Below, in pieces: positions 27,882 through 37,590 of a stretch of DNA of 64,000 bases (its first letter is position 1; each line of letters opens with the position of its first letter). Source of the stretch: Chitinophaga costaii (lineage in GTDB: Bacteria > Bacteroidota > Bacteroidia > Chitinophagales > Chitinophagaceae). The stretch is taken from contig NZ_FMAR01000001.1 of NCBI RefSeq assembly GCF_900094705.1, positions 372,001-436,000 on the forward strand, read 5' to 3'. A model generated the notes under the pieces. It saw only the letters and a program-made list of their open reading frames with translations, had not been told where the DNA came from and ran no database searches. Both the position numbers and the translations under genes were made by a program.

Positions 27882-29390
27882 TTAATAAATCTTATTCAGT
27901 GCATCCACATACGCGTGTACAGAAGCATTCACGATGTCGGTGCTATAACCGAAGCCGTAGAACGACTGTCCTTTGTGCAGCACCCGCATATTCACCTTGC
28001 TCACATCGGTGCTGCCGCCGTGCATGGCCTGTATGCTAAACTCATCGATCTCGATGATGTCTTTAATGATGGCGTGAATAGCATTGATGGTAGCATTCAC
28101 CGGGCCATTGCCGGCGGAACTGGCTTCCTTCTCTTCCCCATTTATCCGCAGCTTTACGGTGGCCATGGGGCGCAGCGGATCGCCGCACACTACTTGCAGC
28201 AGCAGTACCTTAATGGCTTTATCATCATAATTCTTTGTATCGCCATCGCCCATCAGCTCCTGGAGGTCGCTGTCGGCAATCTCTTTCTTTTTATCAGCTA
28301 CCACCAGGAAGCGGTTGTACACTTCATCCAGGTTTACCTTATCCAGTTTATACCCCAGGCGCTCCAGGTGATGCTTCAGCGCATGGCGGCCACTGCGGGC
28401 CGTAAGGATGATGGAGTTGGAATTAATCCCTACGTCTTCCGGGTTCAGTATCTCGTAGTTTTCGCGGTGTTTCAGCACCCCATCCTGGTGAATGCCGGAG
28501 CTGTGTGCAAAGGCGTTGCGGCCCACAATAGCCTTATTGGCCTGTACCGGCATACGCATCATGCTCTCCACCTGTTTGCTGATCTCGTAAATACCTTTGG
28601 AGTGAATACCCGTAGTGTAACCCAGCGTATGGTGGGTTTTAAGGATCATGGCTACTTCTTCCAGCGAAGTATTGCCCGCCCTTTCGCCAATACCGTTGAT
28701 TGTGCATTCTGCCTGGCGGGCGCCGTTCATAATACCGGCAATGGTATTGGCCGTAGCCACGCCCAGGTCGTTATGGCAGTGCACCGAAATTATCGCCTTA
28801 TCAATATTTTTTACGTGATCTACCAGATACTTAATCTTAGCGCCATATTGGTCGGGCAGGCAGTAACCATTGGTATCCGGGATGTTTACCACGGTAGCAC
28901 CAGCGGCTATCACCGCTTCAATCATGCGGGCCAGGTATTCATTATCGGCACGGCCAGCATCTTCGGCGTAAAATTCAATGTCTTCCACATACTTCTTCGC
29001 ATACTTCACCGCGTCTACAGCCCGTTGCAGGATCTCGTCGCGGGTGCTGTTGAACTTATATTTAATATGCATGTCCGACGCACCGATGCCGGTATGAATG
29101 CGTTTGCGTTTGGCATATTGCAGGGCGTCTGCGGCGGCGTCTATATCTTTTGTATTGGCGCGGGTAAGGGCGCAGATAACAGGCTCCGATACCGCTTTGG
29201 ATATCTCCACCACGCTTTGGAAATCGCCGGGGCTGGAAATGGGGAAACCCGCTTCAATAACATCTACCCCCAGGGCTTCCAGCTTTTTGGCAATGATGAT
29301 CTTTTCTACCGTAGTAAGCTGGCAACCAGGCACCTGCTCCCCATCGCGCAGGGTGGTATCGAAAATATATACACGATTCTTATCGCTCAT
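27882..29390 (-). CDS. leuA: 2-isopropylmalate synthase
   Basis: LeuA condenses acetyl-CoA with 2-oxoisovalerate, the committed step of leucine synthesis, in the cytosol. The 502-residue protein has the HMGL-like TIM barrel with [13 protein letters not shown] (metal Asp and catalytic Arg), [13 protein letters not shown] (metal histidines) and [14 protein letters not shown]. The C-terminal LeuA regulatory domain (about 390-500) that binds leucine is present, so feedback control is expected. It is the last gene of the five-gene leu operon, 40 bases after leuB, and ends 18 bases before a strong terminator. Confidence 0.97.
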   Translation of the reverse strand: MSDKNRVYIFDTTLRDGEQVPGCQLTTVEKIIIAKKLEALGVDVIEAGFPISSPGDFQSVVEISKAVSEPVICALTRANTKDIDAAADALQYAKRKRIHTGIGASDMHIKYKFNSTRDEILQRAVDAVKYAKKYVEDIEFYAEDAGRADNEYLARMIEAVIAAGATVVNIPDTNGYCLPDQYGAKIKYLVDHVKNIDKAIISVHCHNDLGVATANTIAGIMNGARQAECTINGIGERAGNTSLEEVAMILKTHHTLGYTTGIHSKGIYEISKQVESMMRMPVQANKAIVGRNAFAHSSGIHQDGVLKHRENYEILNPEDVGINSNSIILTARSGRHALKHHLERLGYKLDKVNLDEVYNRFLVVADKKKEIADSDLQELMGDGDTKNYDDKAIKVLLLQVVCGDPLRPMATVKLRINGEEKEASSAGNGPVNATINAIHAIIKDIIEIDEFSIQAMHGGSTDVSKVNMRVLHKGQSFYGFGYSTDIVNASVHAYVDALNKIY

Positions 29391-29430
29391 ATCGTTGTTT
29401 TTTTAGAGATGACCGGAATGGCCGGAATGA

Positions 29431-30510
29431 TTAACTTAAATTCTCTAATACCTTGGTGCCCATTTGGTCGGTGCTCAGGAAGAAATCGTTGGGCGTATGT
29501 TTATTAGCAATATCCATCGTTCTGTAACCCTGGCGCAGCGTAGCTTCCACGGCTTTGATCACGCGGCTGCTTTCTTCTTTAAGGCCAAAGGAAATGTCCA
29601 GCATCAGGGCGGCAGACAGGATAGAAGCCAGCGGGTTGGCAATGCCTTTGCCAGCAATGTCGTGGGCTGAACCATGGATAGGTTCATAAAACCCAATGGC
29701 ATCGCCTACAGAGGCAGAGGCCAGCATACCCATGGAACCGGCTATCTGCGAGGCTTCGTCGGTAAGAATATCCCCGAAAAGATTGGCCGTTAGCACTACA
29801 TCAAAACGTTTCGGGTCTTTGATCAGTTGCATGGCAGCGTTATCGATAAACATATGTTCCGTTTCCACATCAGGATATTCTTTGGCAATTTCCAGCACCA
29901 CTTCCCGCCACAGCCGGGAGCTTTCGAGTACGTTGGCCTTATCTACGGAGCATAATTTTTTACGGCGGCCCTGTGCGGCGGCAAATGCCTTGTGGGCAAT
30001 GCGGGCCACTTCATAGCGGTGATAAATCATCAGGTCGGACGCCGTGTTGCGGTCTTCGCTGCGTTTCTTTTCCCCGAAATATACGTCGCCGGTTAGCTCC
30101 CGGAAGAAAAGGATATCGGCACCTTGCAGGATCTCCGGTTTTATGCTGGAAGCTTCCAGCAGCTCATCAAACAATTTAATGGGGCGCAGGTTAGCGTAGA
30201 GGCCCAGTTCCTTTCTTATTTTCAGCAGGCCCTGTTCGGGTCGTACTTTCAGCGTTGGATCATTATCATATTTGGCATGGCCAATAGCGCCGAAAAGAAT
30301 GGCGTCGCTCTGGCGGGCCTTTTCCAGCGTTTCGTCGGGCAGCGGACTGCCAGTGGCCTCTATGGCTACGTGGCCCATCAGCGCCTCGTCAAACGTGAAG
30401 GTGTGGTGGTAATTGCGGGCAATGGCCGTCAGTACTTTTTGCCCCCAGGTGGTTACTTCCTGTCCTATTCCATCTCCCGGTATTACCAGGATCTTTTTTT
30501 CAACGCTCAT
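29431..30510 (-). CDS. leuB: 3-isopropylmalate dehydrogenase
   Basis: LeuB oxidises and decarboxylates 3-isopropylmalate to 2-oxoisocaproate with NAD+. The 359-residue protein shows VIPGDGIGQEV at the N-terminus, the substrate-specificity helix and arginines (LKVRPEQGLLKIRKELGLYANLRP), the catalytic Tyr and Lys in REVVLEIA/VDKANVLESS, and the NLFGDILTDEASQ metal site. EPIHGSAHDIAGKGIANP is the typical NAD loop. It sits between leuD and leuA on the minus strand with gaps of 37 and 40 bases. Confidence 0.97.
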   Translation of the reverse strand: MSVEKKILVIPGDGIGQEVTTWGQKVLTAIARNYHHTFTFDEALMGHVAIEATGSPLPDETLEKARQSDAILFGAIGHAKYDNDPTLKVRPEQGLLKIRKELGLYANLRPIKLFDELLEASSIKPEILQGADILFFRELTGDVYFGEKKRSEDRNTASDLMIYHRYEVARIAHKAFAAAQGRRKKLCSVDKANVLESSRLWREVVLEIAKEYPDVETEHMFIDNAAMQLIKDPKRFDVVLTANLFGDILTDEASQIAGSMGMLASASVGDAIGFYEPIHGSAHDIAGKGIANPLASILSAALMLDISFGLKEESSRVIKAVEATLRQGYRTMDIANKHTPNDFFLSTDQMGTKVLENLS

Positions 30511-30547
30511 TCAGATTGGTTGACTGGTTAAAATGTTATGGTGATTG

Positions 30548-31147
30548 TTAAAAGTTAAACTCCCGGCTCTTTTCATACCGCGCTATGTCTTCCTTCAGGC
30601 TCAGGATGTAATCGATATCATCATACCCATTGATCAGGCAAGCCTTTTTGTAGGGGTTGATGTCGAAACCTTCCTGCTCACCGCTGGCCACAATTTTAAT
30701 ATACTGGCTTTCCAGGTCCACTTCGATCTTGGCGGCCGGATCGGCCTTTACGGCGGCAAATATCTTGGCCAGGAAATCCTCGCTCACCTGCACGGTCAGT
30801 AAAAAGTTATTAAGGGCATTGCCCTTAAAAATATCGGCAAAAAAACTGCTTACAACTACCTTAAAACCGGCATCGGCAATGGCCCAGGCGGCATGCTCGC
30901 GGCTACTGCCACAACCAAAGTTTTTGCCCGCCACCAGTATCTCACCCTGGTAGGTGGGATCGTTGAGGATAAAGTCTGGCTTGGGCTGGTTATTGGCATC
31001 GTACCGCCAGTCGCGGAACAGGTTTTCGCCAAACCCTTCACGGGTAGTAGCTTTCAGGAATCGGGCAGGAATGATCTGGTCCGTATCTACGTTTTCAATG
31101 TTTACCGGTACTACGGTGGAAACTAGATGTTTAAATACCTTTTTCAT
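30548..31147 (-). CDS. leuD: 3-isopropylmalate dehydratase small subunit
   Basis: LeuD is the swivel-domain subunit that combines with LeuC to isomerise 2- to 3-isopropylmalate. The 199-residue length is normal. [14 protein letters not shown] and [17 protein letters not shown] are the signature blocks that position the substrate. Unusually, its gene does not directly follow leuC: the methyltransferase gene at 31203-31952 is inserted between the two subunit genes, with a 55-base gap before leuD. Confidence 0.97.
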   Translation of the reverse strand: MKKVFKHLVSTVVPVNIENVDTDQIIPARFLKATTREGFGENLFRDWRYDANNQPKPDFILNDPTYQGEILVAGKNFGCGSSREHAAWAIADAGFKVVVSSFFADIFKGNALNNFLLTVQVSEDFLAKIFAAVKADPAAKIEVDLESQYIKIVASGEQEGFDINPYKKACLINGYDDIDYILSLKEDIARYEKSREFNF

Positions 31148-31202
31148 GCTATGATGGGTTACTCCCGGCGGGAGTATGGTTATAACGTGAATGAATATAC
31201 GC

Positions 31203-31952
31203 TTACGCTTCTTTTACCGCTTCTATGCGTAGTCGTCTATAATCGGCCAGCAGCAGCCCATTGTGGGTAAGCTGTGGCACGGTCCAGTCGTTTACTTCCT
31301 GGAGGATAGCGGCCCTTTCTGCCTCCGGGATGCCTTTGAAAAACTGGGTGCCAAACATGCGCAGCCACACAGCCACCCCATTATTAGGATCGCTGAGCTG
31401 CGTGGGGCGGTCGAAATAAGACACCTTATTTACGCGAAAGCCCGCATTTTCCAGCACCTTGGTATACTGGGCCACGGAAGGGAAATACCAGTATTGGTCA
31501 TACTCATACCCCCGTTTGAGCAGCGACTTTTTGAGACCGGCCAGGATGATGGCCATATTGCCCTTGCCCCCCATTTCCAATACCAGGCGTCCGCCGGGTT
31601 TTAGCGCGGCAAACATGCGGGCGGCGGCCTTTTTCTTCTTACTTACCCAGTGCAGGGTTGCGTTGGAAAAAATGGCATCTACCGGCCTGGGTAAGGAAAA
31701 CTTTGTAGCATCTGCCACTTCAAAGTGCAGGCCTGGGAAGTGTTCCTTAGCGCTGGCGATCATCTCTTTCGATGCATCCAGCCCTGTTACTTCGGCCCCG
31801 CTTTCGGCTATCTTGGCCGTTAGCTCGCCCGTGCCGCAACCCAGGTCTACGATATGTTCGCCCGCCTTGGGCTGTAACCATTCCAGCAAGCTTTCGCCAT
31901 ACTGAAATACAAATGCGTGCTGATCTTTATATAAGGAAGCGTCCCAGGACAT
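31203..31952 (-). CDS. Class I SAM methyltransferase, trans-aconitate-methyltransferase-like, inside the leu operon
   Basis: A 249-residue cytosolic SAM-dependent methyltransferase. Motif I is [11 protein letters not shown], the acidic residue after strand 2 is in TGLDAS, and FSNATLHWV is the post-I/IV block that strongly resembles trans-aconitate 2-methyltransferase (Tam), as does the N-terminal WDASLY. Tam methylates the trans-aconitate formed by non-enzymatic isomerisation of the aconitase intermediate; the yeast counterpart Tmt1 also methylates 3-isopropylmalate. The gene's position between leuC and leuD, which make exactly that metabolite, suggests an isopropylmalate or damaged dehydratase intermediate as substrate. 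That is inference from context; the family call rests on visible motifs. Confidence 0.85.
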   Translation of the reverse strand: MSWDASLYKDQHAFVFQYGESLLEWLQPKAGEHIVDLGCGTGELTAKIAESGAEVTGLDASKEMIASAKEHFPGLHFEVADATKFSLPRPVDAIFSNATLHWVSKKKKAAARMFAALKPGGRLVLEMGGKGNMAIILAGLKKSLLKRGYEYDQYWYFPSVAQYTKVLENAGFRVNKVSYFDRPTQLSDPNNGVAVWLRMFGTQFFKGIPEAERAAILQEVNDWTVPQLTHNGLLLADYRRLRIEAVKEA

Positions 31953-32024
31953 GCTGTTTTTTTTTGATACCGGATAACCCGGTACATATTAAGTAGTAGC
32001 GGTGAAGCAAGATGAGTGTGCCGC

Positions 32025-33422
32025 TTACAGCCACTCCCTTACATCTGTAACCTGGCCGGTAATGGCAGCTACAGCGGCAGTGAGCGGGCTGGCCAGGAAG
32101 GTACGGGCGTTAGGGCCCTGGCGACCTTCGAAATTGCGATTGGACGTAGAAATGCAGTACATGCCTGCTGGAATTTTATCCTCATTCATGCCCAGGCAGG
32201 CAGAGCAGCCCGGCTCCCGCAGGTGAAAACCAGCGGCTTCAAATACTTCATGCAAGCCTTCGGCCTTGGCCTGCGCTTCCACTTGTTTAGAGCCGGGTAC
32301 TATCCACACGGTAATGTCATTCGCTTTTTTCTTGCCTTTCACAAACTCCGCTACCAGGCGGAGGTCTTCTATGCGGCTGTTGGTACAACTGCCAATGAAC
32401 ACATAATCTACTTTCTTACCCAGCAAGCCGGCCCCCGGCTGCAAGTCCATATACTCCAACGACTTCTTAAAAGACACTTTCTCTTTTTCGTCCAGCGCTT
32501 CCACGACGGGAATATGCTGGGTAATGCCAATGCCCATACCCGGGTTAGTACCGTAGGTGATCATCGGCTCAATATTAGCTGCATCATAAGTCAATACCTT
32601 GTCAAACTGGGCATCGCTGTCGGAATACAGTGTTTTCCAGTACGCCAGGGCCTTGTCCCAGTTGGCCCCCTTAGGTGCAAACTCCCGTCCTTTAATATAA
32701 GCGAACGTAGTATCGTCTGGTGCGATGAGGCCGCCACGGGCGCCCATTTCTATACTCATGTTACAGATGGTCATGCGGGCTTCCATACTCAGGCTACGGA
32801 TGGCCTCGCCAGCAAACTCCACAAAATATCCCGTGCCGCCGGCGGCAGAGATCTGGGCAATGATGTACAGGATAATATCTTTAGACAACACGCCCTTTTT
32901 TAACTGGCCGTTGATCTCAATTTTCATGCGTTTGGGGCGGTATTGCAAAATGCACTGGGTGGCCAGTACTTCCTCCACTTCGGAGGTGCCGATGCCAAAA
33001 GCAATAGCGCCAAAAGCGCCATGGGTGCTGGTATGGCTATCACCGCATACGATGGTCATGCCCGGTAGGGTAATGCCCAGCTCCGGCCCTATTACATGCA
33101 CAATACCCTGGTAAGGATGGCCCAGGCCATACAGCTCCACGCCAAACTCGGCCGTGTTGGTAGACAGCATTTCCACCTGGTGGCGGCTCAGCGCCTCTTT
33201 AATGGGCAGGTGCTGATCTAGCGTAGGCACATTATGATCGGCTGTGGCGTGGGTCTTGCCAGTGCGGAACACCGGCAGGCCCCGGCGGCGCAGGCCGTCA
33301 AAGGCTTGCGGGCTGGTAACTTCGTGAATAAAATGCGTATTGATGTACAACACGTCCGGAAAGCCAGCCTTACTGACCACCACGTGATTGTCCCAAATTT
33401 TGTCGACCAGTGTTTTTCCCAT
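32025..33422 (-). CDS. leuC: 3-isopropylmalate dehydratase large subunit
   Basis: LeuC carries the [4Fe-4S] cluster of isopropylmalate isomerase. The 465-residue protein has [15 protein letters not shown], the first cluster Cys in [13 protein letters not shown] and the Cys pair in [10 protein letters not shown], as in the aconitase superfamily. [15 protein letters not shown] is the canonical N-terminus. It is the first gene of leuC-methyltransferase-leuD-leuB-leuA. The 189-base gap to the divergent gene at 33612 should hold the operon promoter; I see no leucine-rich leader peptide of the attenuation type. Confidence 0.97.
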   Translation of the reverse strand: MGKTLVDKIWDNHVVVSKAGFPDVLYINTHFIHEVTSPQAFDGLRRRGLPVFRTGKTHATADHNVPTLDQHLPIKEALSRHQVEMLSTNTAEFGVELYGLGHPYQGIVHVIGPELGITLPGMTIVCGDSHTSTHGAFGAIAFGIGTSEVEEVLATQCILQYRPKRMKIEINGQLKKGVLSKDIILYIIAQISAAGGTGYFVEFAGEAIRSLSMEARMTICNMSIEMGARGGLIAPDDTTFAYIKGREFAPKGANWDKALAYWKTLYSDSDAQFDKVLTYDAANIEPMITYGTNPGMGIGITQHIPVVEALDEKEKVSFKKSLEYMDLQPGAGLLGKKVDYVFIGSCTNSRIEDLRLVAEFVKGKKKANDITVWIVPGSKQVEAQAKAEGLHEVFEAAGFHLREPGCSACLGMNEDKIPAGMYCISTSNRNFEGRQGPNARTFLASPLTAAVAAITGQVTDVREWL

Positions 33423-33463
33423 TTCGGTAATTGCGTTTATAAATTGTCTTTAGCTAAAATCGC

Positions 33464-33471
33464 TAAATTTG
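33464..33471 (+). promoter_or_regulatory. Candidate -7 element TAAATTTG
   Basis: TAAATTTG matches TAnnTTTG on the plus strand, 140 bases before the gene at 33612. The -33 partner is weak (ATTG at a 17-base spacing). The same stretch includes the direct repeat GCTAAA at 33453 and 33462, which could bind a regulator shared with the divergent leu operon. Confidence 0.35.
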
Positions 33472-33611
33472 TTATCCAGGATGCTTTACACTCAAATCTA
33501 GTATTCAGCCGTATGGGACTGATCCCTATATTTGCTGTTTTTACGACTTTTAACCAGGGTGCATTTTTGATAACTCACTACGAATGAACTATTTGCAACA
33601 CTTAATTAACG

Positions 33612-35165
33612 ATGTCCAACAGTCAAAACGATGCGCTATTCATATTAATTAAAACGCTTACCAAAGCGGAAAAGCGCAATTTCCAGCTCGCTTTTAATAA
33701 AAACAATACCAAGGACGACGTGTTGTTCATTCAACTGTTCAATACCCTGGACAAGCTGAAAGACTATGACGAAGATGCCATTCTGCGCAAGATACCCGAC
33801 ATTAAAAAACAGCAACTTTCCAACGTTAAGGCCCACTTGTACAAGCACCTGCTCATGAGCTTGCGCCTGCTGTACAAACAAAAAGACCCCCTCATAGAGC
33901 TGCGGGAACAACTGGACTATGCCCGTGTGCTATATAACAAAGGCCTATACAACCAAAGCCTGAAACTGCTGGCCAAAACCAAGGTAGCGGCCCAGGAAAG
34001 GGGGGAAGTGATGCTGTGTTTTGAGATCATAGAATTTGAGAAACTCATCGAAGGCCGCCACATTACCCGCAGCCTGGAAAACCGTGCCGAGCAGCTCAGC
34101 GAAGAAAGTCGTTCGGTAGAACATCGGCTGGCCAATATCAGCAAACTGTCTACCCTGGCCCTGCGCATGTATGGCCTTTACCTTAAACTGGGCCACGCCC
34201 GTAGCAGCGAAGATGCCGCCGAAGTGATCGCCTTCTTTGAGCAACACGTGCCCCGGCTACAAACAGCTGCCCTCAATTTTTATGAGAAGATTTATCTCTA
34301 TCAGGCTTATTCCTGGTATTACTATATCCTGCAAGACTTCCTGCTGTTTTACCGTTACACGCAGAAATGGGTAAACCTGTTCGACGAATATCCCTCCCTG
34401 CTGCAAACAGACGTAGGCCTTTACATCAAGGCTATGCACAACCTGCTCACGGCGCATTTCTTTAACATGAACGAGCACAAATTTGTGCAGGCCTTGCAGG
34501 AACTGGAAACTTTTATCGACGATAATAACGAAGGCTTTAACGAGAATACCCGTACCACGGCATTTGTGTATTTGTACACCGCCAAGATCAATCATCATTT
34601 CCTGGAAGGTACGTTTAGCAATGGCCTGGCACTTATTCCAGCTTTAGAGCAGGGCATCATGGAGCATCAATTAAAACTGGATCAGCACCGGGTGCTGGTG
34701 TTTTATTACAAAATAGCCTGTTTGTATTTTGGCAGTGGGGATAATAACAATGCCATTGTGTACCTCAATAAAATCATCAACCTGCGCATTGGCAACCTGC
34801 GGGCGGATATACAATGTTTTGCGCGCATTCTGCACCTGATCGCACATTACGAGTTGGAAAATTACAGCCTGGTGGAATACCTGATAAAATCCGTGTATCA
34901 CTTTATTTCCAAACACAAAGACTTAGGCCAGGTGATGGAAGAAATCCTGAAGTTTTTGCGCAAGAATATTTATGCCAATCCTAAGGCGCTAAAAGAAGCC
35001 TTTATAGACCTAAAAGACCGGCTGGTACTCATTTCCCAGAATCCTTACGAGCGGCGGTCCTTCCTGTACCTGGATATTATTTCCTGGCTGGAGAGCAAGA
35101 TCTCCAGGCAGCCGGTGCAGCAGGTTATTCAACGTAAGTTTTTGCACAAGGAACCCCGCATATAG
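33612..35165 (+). CDS. Conserved helical-repeat protein of Bacteroidota, function unknown
   Basis: A 517-residue cytosolic protein, almost entirely alpha-helical by composition, without signal peptide or membrane segment. Helix pairs with TPR-like spacing recur (DYARVLYNKGLYNQSLKLL, YYKIACLYFGSGDNNNAIVY), and the N-terminal LIKTLTKAEKRNFQLAFNK block looks like a conserved start in similar Bacteroidota proteins. No catalytic motif is visible. It stands alone, divergent from the leu operon, and is followed by a GC-rich structured region. A scaffolding or regulatory role is only a guess from the fold. Confidence 0.75.
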   Translation: MSNSQNDALFILIKTLTKAEKRNFQLAFNKNNTKDDVLFIQLFNTLDKLKDYDEDAILRKIPDIKKQQLSNVKAHLYKHLLMSLRLLYKQKDPLIELREQLDYARVLYNKGLYNQSLKLLAKTKVAAQERGEVMLCFEIIEFEKLIEGRHITRSLENRAEQLSEESRSVEHRLANISKLSTLALRMYGLYLKLGHARSSEDAAEVIAFFEQHVPRLQTAALNFYEKIYLYQAYSWYYYILQDFLLFYRYTQKWVNLFDEYPSLLQTDVGLYIKAMHNLLTAHFFNMNEHKFVQALQELETFIDDNNEGFNENTRTTAFVYLYTAKINHHFLEGTFSNGLALIPALEQGIMEHQLKLDQHRVLVFYYKIACLYFGSGDNNNAIVYLNKIINLRIGNLRADIQCFARILHLIAHYELENYSLVEYLIKSVYHFISKHKDLGQVMEEILKFLRKNIYANPKALKEAFIDLKDRLVLISQNPYERRSFLYLDIISWLESKISRQPVQQVIQRKFLHKEPRI

Positions 35166-35183
35166 GGGCCTTCCAAAACCTTT

Positions 35184-35268
35184 CAGCCGCCCCGCCGGGC
35201 TGATACGCCAACGGCAGGCGGCTCCGCTGAAAAGACTTTGCAGCGGAGCAACTCCCGGCGCACGCCGG
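35184..35268. repeat. Cluster of three GC-rich hairpins between convergent genes
   Basis: Three stems are stacked: AGCCGCC (35185-35191) with GGCGGCT (35217-35223); GCTCCGCTG (35221-35229) with CAGCGGAGC (35241-35249), a perfect 9-pair stem; and CCGGCG-CA-CGCCGG (35255-35268). The first two share bases and could be alternatives. No T tract follows on either strand. Confidence 0.75.
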
Positions 35269-35328
35269 ATTAAAGAAATCGCCTCACCTAAAAAAAACAC
35301 ACCGCAAAAACCAGTATGGTAGGCACCA

Positions 35329-36447
35329 TCATTCCTTAATCTCCTCCTCCATCAGCGGTTCATACCGCGGAAACTGCCGCACAAACACCAGGATAGTTGC
35401 TACCAGCAGCAACACCAAACAACACAGCGTCTGATGTCCTAATACCATAAACAGCACAATAAAAAAGATCCCAAACACCCAGCGCGTATACCCTTCTTCT
35501 CCCAAACGGGGATACAGCAACAAGCTATGCAACAACATGCACAGCGCAATACTGTAACTCACCACCATCCACATATCCAGGAAAGCCCCCACCCGGGCAG
35601 TATGTACCCCGAGTAAAATAAACTCCGGCAGCAGCAGCACCGCGTAAGTAAGCCAAAGCTGTCCATAGCGGCGGGCAATGGGAATAGGCAGGTTGCGCAT
35701 AAAGGTGAGGTACAGGTCTTCAAAATAACGGTAGCGGAAAATAATAATTGAATGCAGCAGCACCATCACCAGCACCCCCAGCATCAGCGCACGGGGATCA
35801 AACCGGGCATCTTCCATAAAATGAAAAGTAAGCATCAGGATGGCAAACGAAGCGGCTTTGGTGGTCCATACCATGCGGGGCTGGCGGATCACCAGTTCAA
35901 AGGGGTAATACAGCCAGGAAGGTTTGCGCCAGTGGCCGTTGAGCCAGCGCAACCAGCGCGGGGTGGCCGCTTCCAGATCGGCGTGCAGCAAGCGGCGGCT
36001 GTACAACAACACCGCAACAAGGCACACCACCATATTAAACACCCCTGTAATGATCACCGGCAGGATATAGCCTTCGCGCAGGGCAATCACAGCGGCCACG
36101 CCATTATACACCAGCACGGGCGCGTAAATGGATACCTGTATCCAGGCAGCAATGCGGCGCTGGCGGGCCAGTGGCAGCACGCCCCAGGTTTCGTACACCA
36201 GCGCATAGTGGGGCAGCGCCATTGTTTTCAATACAAACGATACACATTTCAACGCATACGCCCCCCAAATGGCCAGCATCATCAGCAGAAAGTCGTAACT
36301 CGTAAGAAACCCCTTAATAATGCCGTAGTGAAACCGGGGCAGCCCACCACCCTGCACCGTGCCAAACAGCAGGTAAAACACCACCAGGAAAAACGCCGTG
36401 TTGCGCACATAATACCGGTGTATAAACATGGAGTGGAGCGCCTTCAT
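35329..36447 (-). CDS. ABC exporter membrane subunit (multi-pass, Bacteroidota type)
   Basis: A 372-residue integral membrane protein with about 10 hydrophobic segments (for example FFLVVFYLLFGTV, FAILMLTFHFM, LLLPEFILLGVHTA and LCCLVLLLVATILVF). The start codon overlaps the end of the upstream ATPase gene by 4 bases, so the two form a coupled ABC transporter. The charged loop HGHWRKPSWLYYPFELVIRQ faces the cytosol. There is no substrate-binding protein gene nearby, favouring export or a membrane-remodelling role. The substrate is unknown. Confidence 0.8.
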   Translation of the reverse strand: MKALHSMFIHRYYVRNTAFFLVVFYLLFGTVQGGGLPRFHYGIIKGFLTSYDFLLMMLAIWGAYALKCVSFVLKTMALPHYALVYETWGVLPLARQRRIAAWIQVSIYAPVLVYNGVAAVIALREGYILPVIITGVFNMVVCLVAVLLYSRRLLHADLEAATPRWLRWLNGHWRKPSWLYYPFELVIRQPRMVWTTKAASFAILMLTFHFMEDARFDPRALMLGVLVMVLLHSIIIFRYRYFEDLYLTFMRNLPIPIARRYGQLWLTYAVLLLPEFILLGVHTARVGAFLDMWMVVSYSIALCMLLHSLLLYPRLGEEGYTRWVFGIFFIVLFMVLGHQTLCCLVLLLVATILVFVRQFPRYEPLMEEEIKE

Positions 36448-37073
36448 AATCTTACCATCGTTTTATGGGCCACCTGGAGTGTTCCGGTAAGGAGCAGGCC
36501 TTCTTCAGACAGGGCCTGGTGGGTGGTGATCATGAAAGACACGCCAGTGGCATGCATGCGGCTAATGAGGCCATACATAGCCGCTACGGTGGCTACATCC
36601 AGCGTAATAAGGGGTTCATCCAGCAAGATGAGGGAGGGATTGCCCAGGAAGGCCAGCAACAGCGATAGTTTTTTAAGCATACCGCTGGAGTAAGTACCTA
36701 CCGGCGTTTGCAAGTAGCTACCTGCACCCAGCGTACGTGCCAGTTCTTCTACCGCGTAGGGGCCCGGGCCTTTAGTATCCAGGTACAACTGTATTAACTC
36801 ATGGCCGGTAAGAAATTCGGGATAGAGGGGTTCTGCCACCGCATAATTCACCTTTTTACGGTAGGCAATGGGGGCCTTGCGGCTATCGATATGATCATCC
36901 AGCAATACCTGGCCTTTAAAGGGCAGCAGGCCGGCCAGCATTTTCAGGCAAGTAGTCTTGCCGGCGCCGTTTTCGCCCTGTATCCAGTAAATGCCCGCTT
37001 CCAGCGTAAGCTGCGGAATGCTCAGCGCCAGCGTATCGCCGTAATATTTTTCAACCTGGTTAAAAGAGATCAA
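36444..37073 (-). CDS. ABC transporter ATP-binding protein
   Basis: A nucleotide-binding subunit of about 209 residues. Walker A is GENGAGKTT, the signature region is YSSGMLKKLSLL, Walker B is PSLILLDEP and the switch histidine is in MITTHQA. The frame is open to an ATG at 37142, but that start adds 23 residues (including CKHP) that such ATPases lack. A TTG at 37073 begins MISFNQVEKYYG, the normal first strand, and lies just after a promoter-like TACCTTGG (37096-37103, minus strand). The start is therefore uncertain. The stop overlaps the permease start by 4 bases. Confidence 0.9.
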   Translation of the reverse strand: MISFNQVEKYYGDTLALSIPQLTLEAGIYWIQGENGAGKTTCLKMLAGLLPFKGQVLLDDHIDSRKAPIAYRKKVNYAVAEPLYPEFLTGHELIQLYLDTKGPGPYAVEELARTLGAGSYLQTPVGTYSSGMLKKLSLLLAFLGNPSLILLDEPLITLDVATVAAMYGLISRMHATGVSFMITTHQALSEEGLLLTGTLQVAHKTMVRL

Positions 37074-37350
37074 AGGATGTTTACATTTTGAGCGACCAAG
37101 GTACAAAAACAAAGTACTTCTAATGGGAGAGATTGTGATCAACGCACTGTACTACCCGCCACTGGCGAACCCTTAAAATACGCTATGCACATTGCATGTG
37201 GAAAAGTAAAACAACCGGGTAAACGAATTACATTTTGAGTAAATATGACAAGAGGCAGCTTGTGTAAAAATCGCCCATCACCCAATAGCACAAACCATTT
37301 TTTTGCTGATTCCAAATACTTTGCCGCAAAACAATTTTAAACAACATCTT

Positions 37351-37368
37351 TATCCACACGGGTGGATA
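37351..37368. repeat. Palindrome TATCCAC-ACGG-GTGGATA
   Basis: A perfect 7-base inverted repeat with a 4-base centre, 31 bases upstream of the candidate -7 element of the nrd operon. Its place fits an operator. Confidence 0.65.
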
Positions 37369-37496
37369 TCTTTAAAGCTATCGATGCTCCTCAAATTTTA
37401 CATTTGCATTAATCCCTGCGTTTTTATTGGACGGCTCCGGTTTTCGCTTCTTTTATCAACAAGCGTTTCTTTACGTCTCCATTAACCACTCATAAC

Positions 37497-37513
37497 TTAT
37501 TGATCGTCAATAA
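37497..37513. repeat. Palindrome TTATTGA-TCG-TCAATAA
   Basis: A perfect 7-base inverted repeat with a 3-base centre, followed by A6, in the leader 77 bases before nrdB. It could be an operator or a small mRNA hairpin. Confidence 0.6.
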
Positions 37514-37590
37514 AAAAAGGATTACTATCTATTACCATATTTTTAGCTGTAGCCATATACAGCTATTCACCGATAAGCCATCTACCTGAT

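Larger units (their letters stand above)
37143..37590. other. Regulatory region upstream of nrdB
   Basis: No gene is evident in these 448 bases. They contain a candidate -7 element TACATTTG (37399-37406, plus strand), with two perfect palindromes on either side, listed separately. The position is right for the main promoter of the ribonucleotide reductase operon with a long leader of about 180 bases. Confidence 0.5.

Noticed and set aside
27915..29507. 530-codon open frame antisense to leuA/leuB
   Set aside because: It lies opposite well-recognised leuA with perfect family motifs; long antisense frames are a by-product of the codon bias and composition here.
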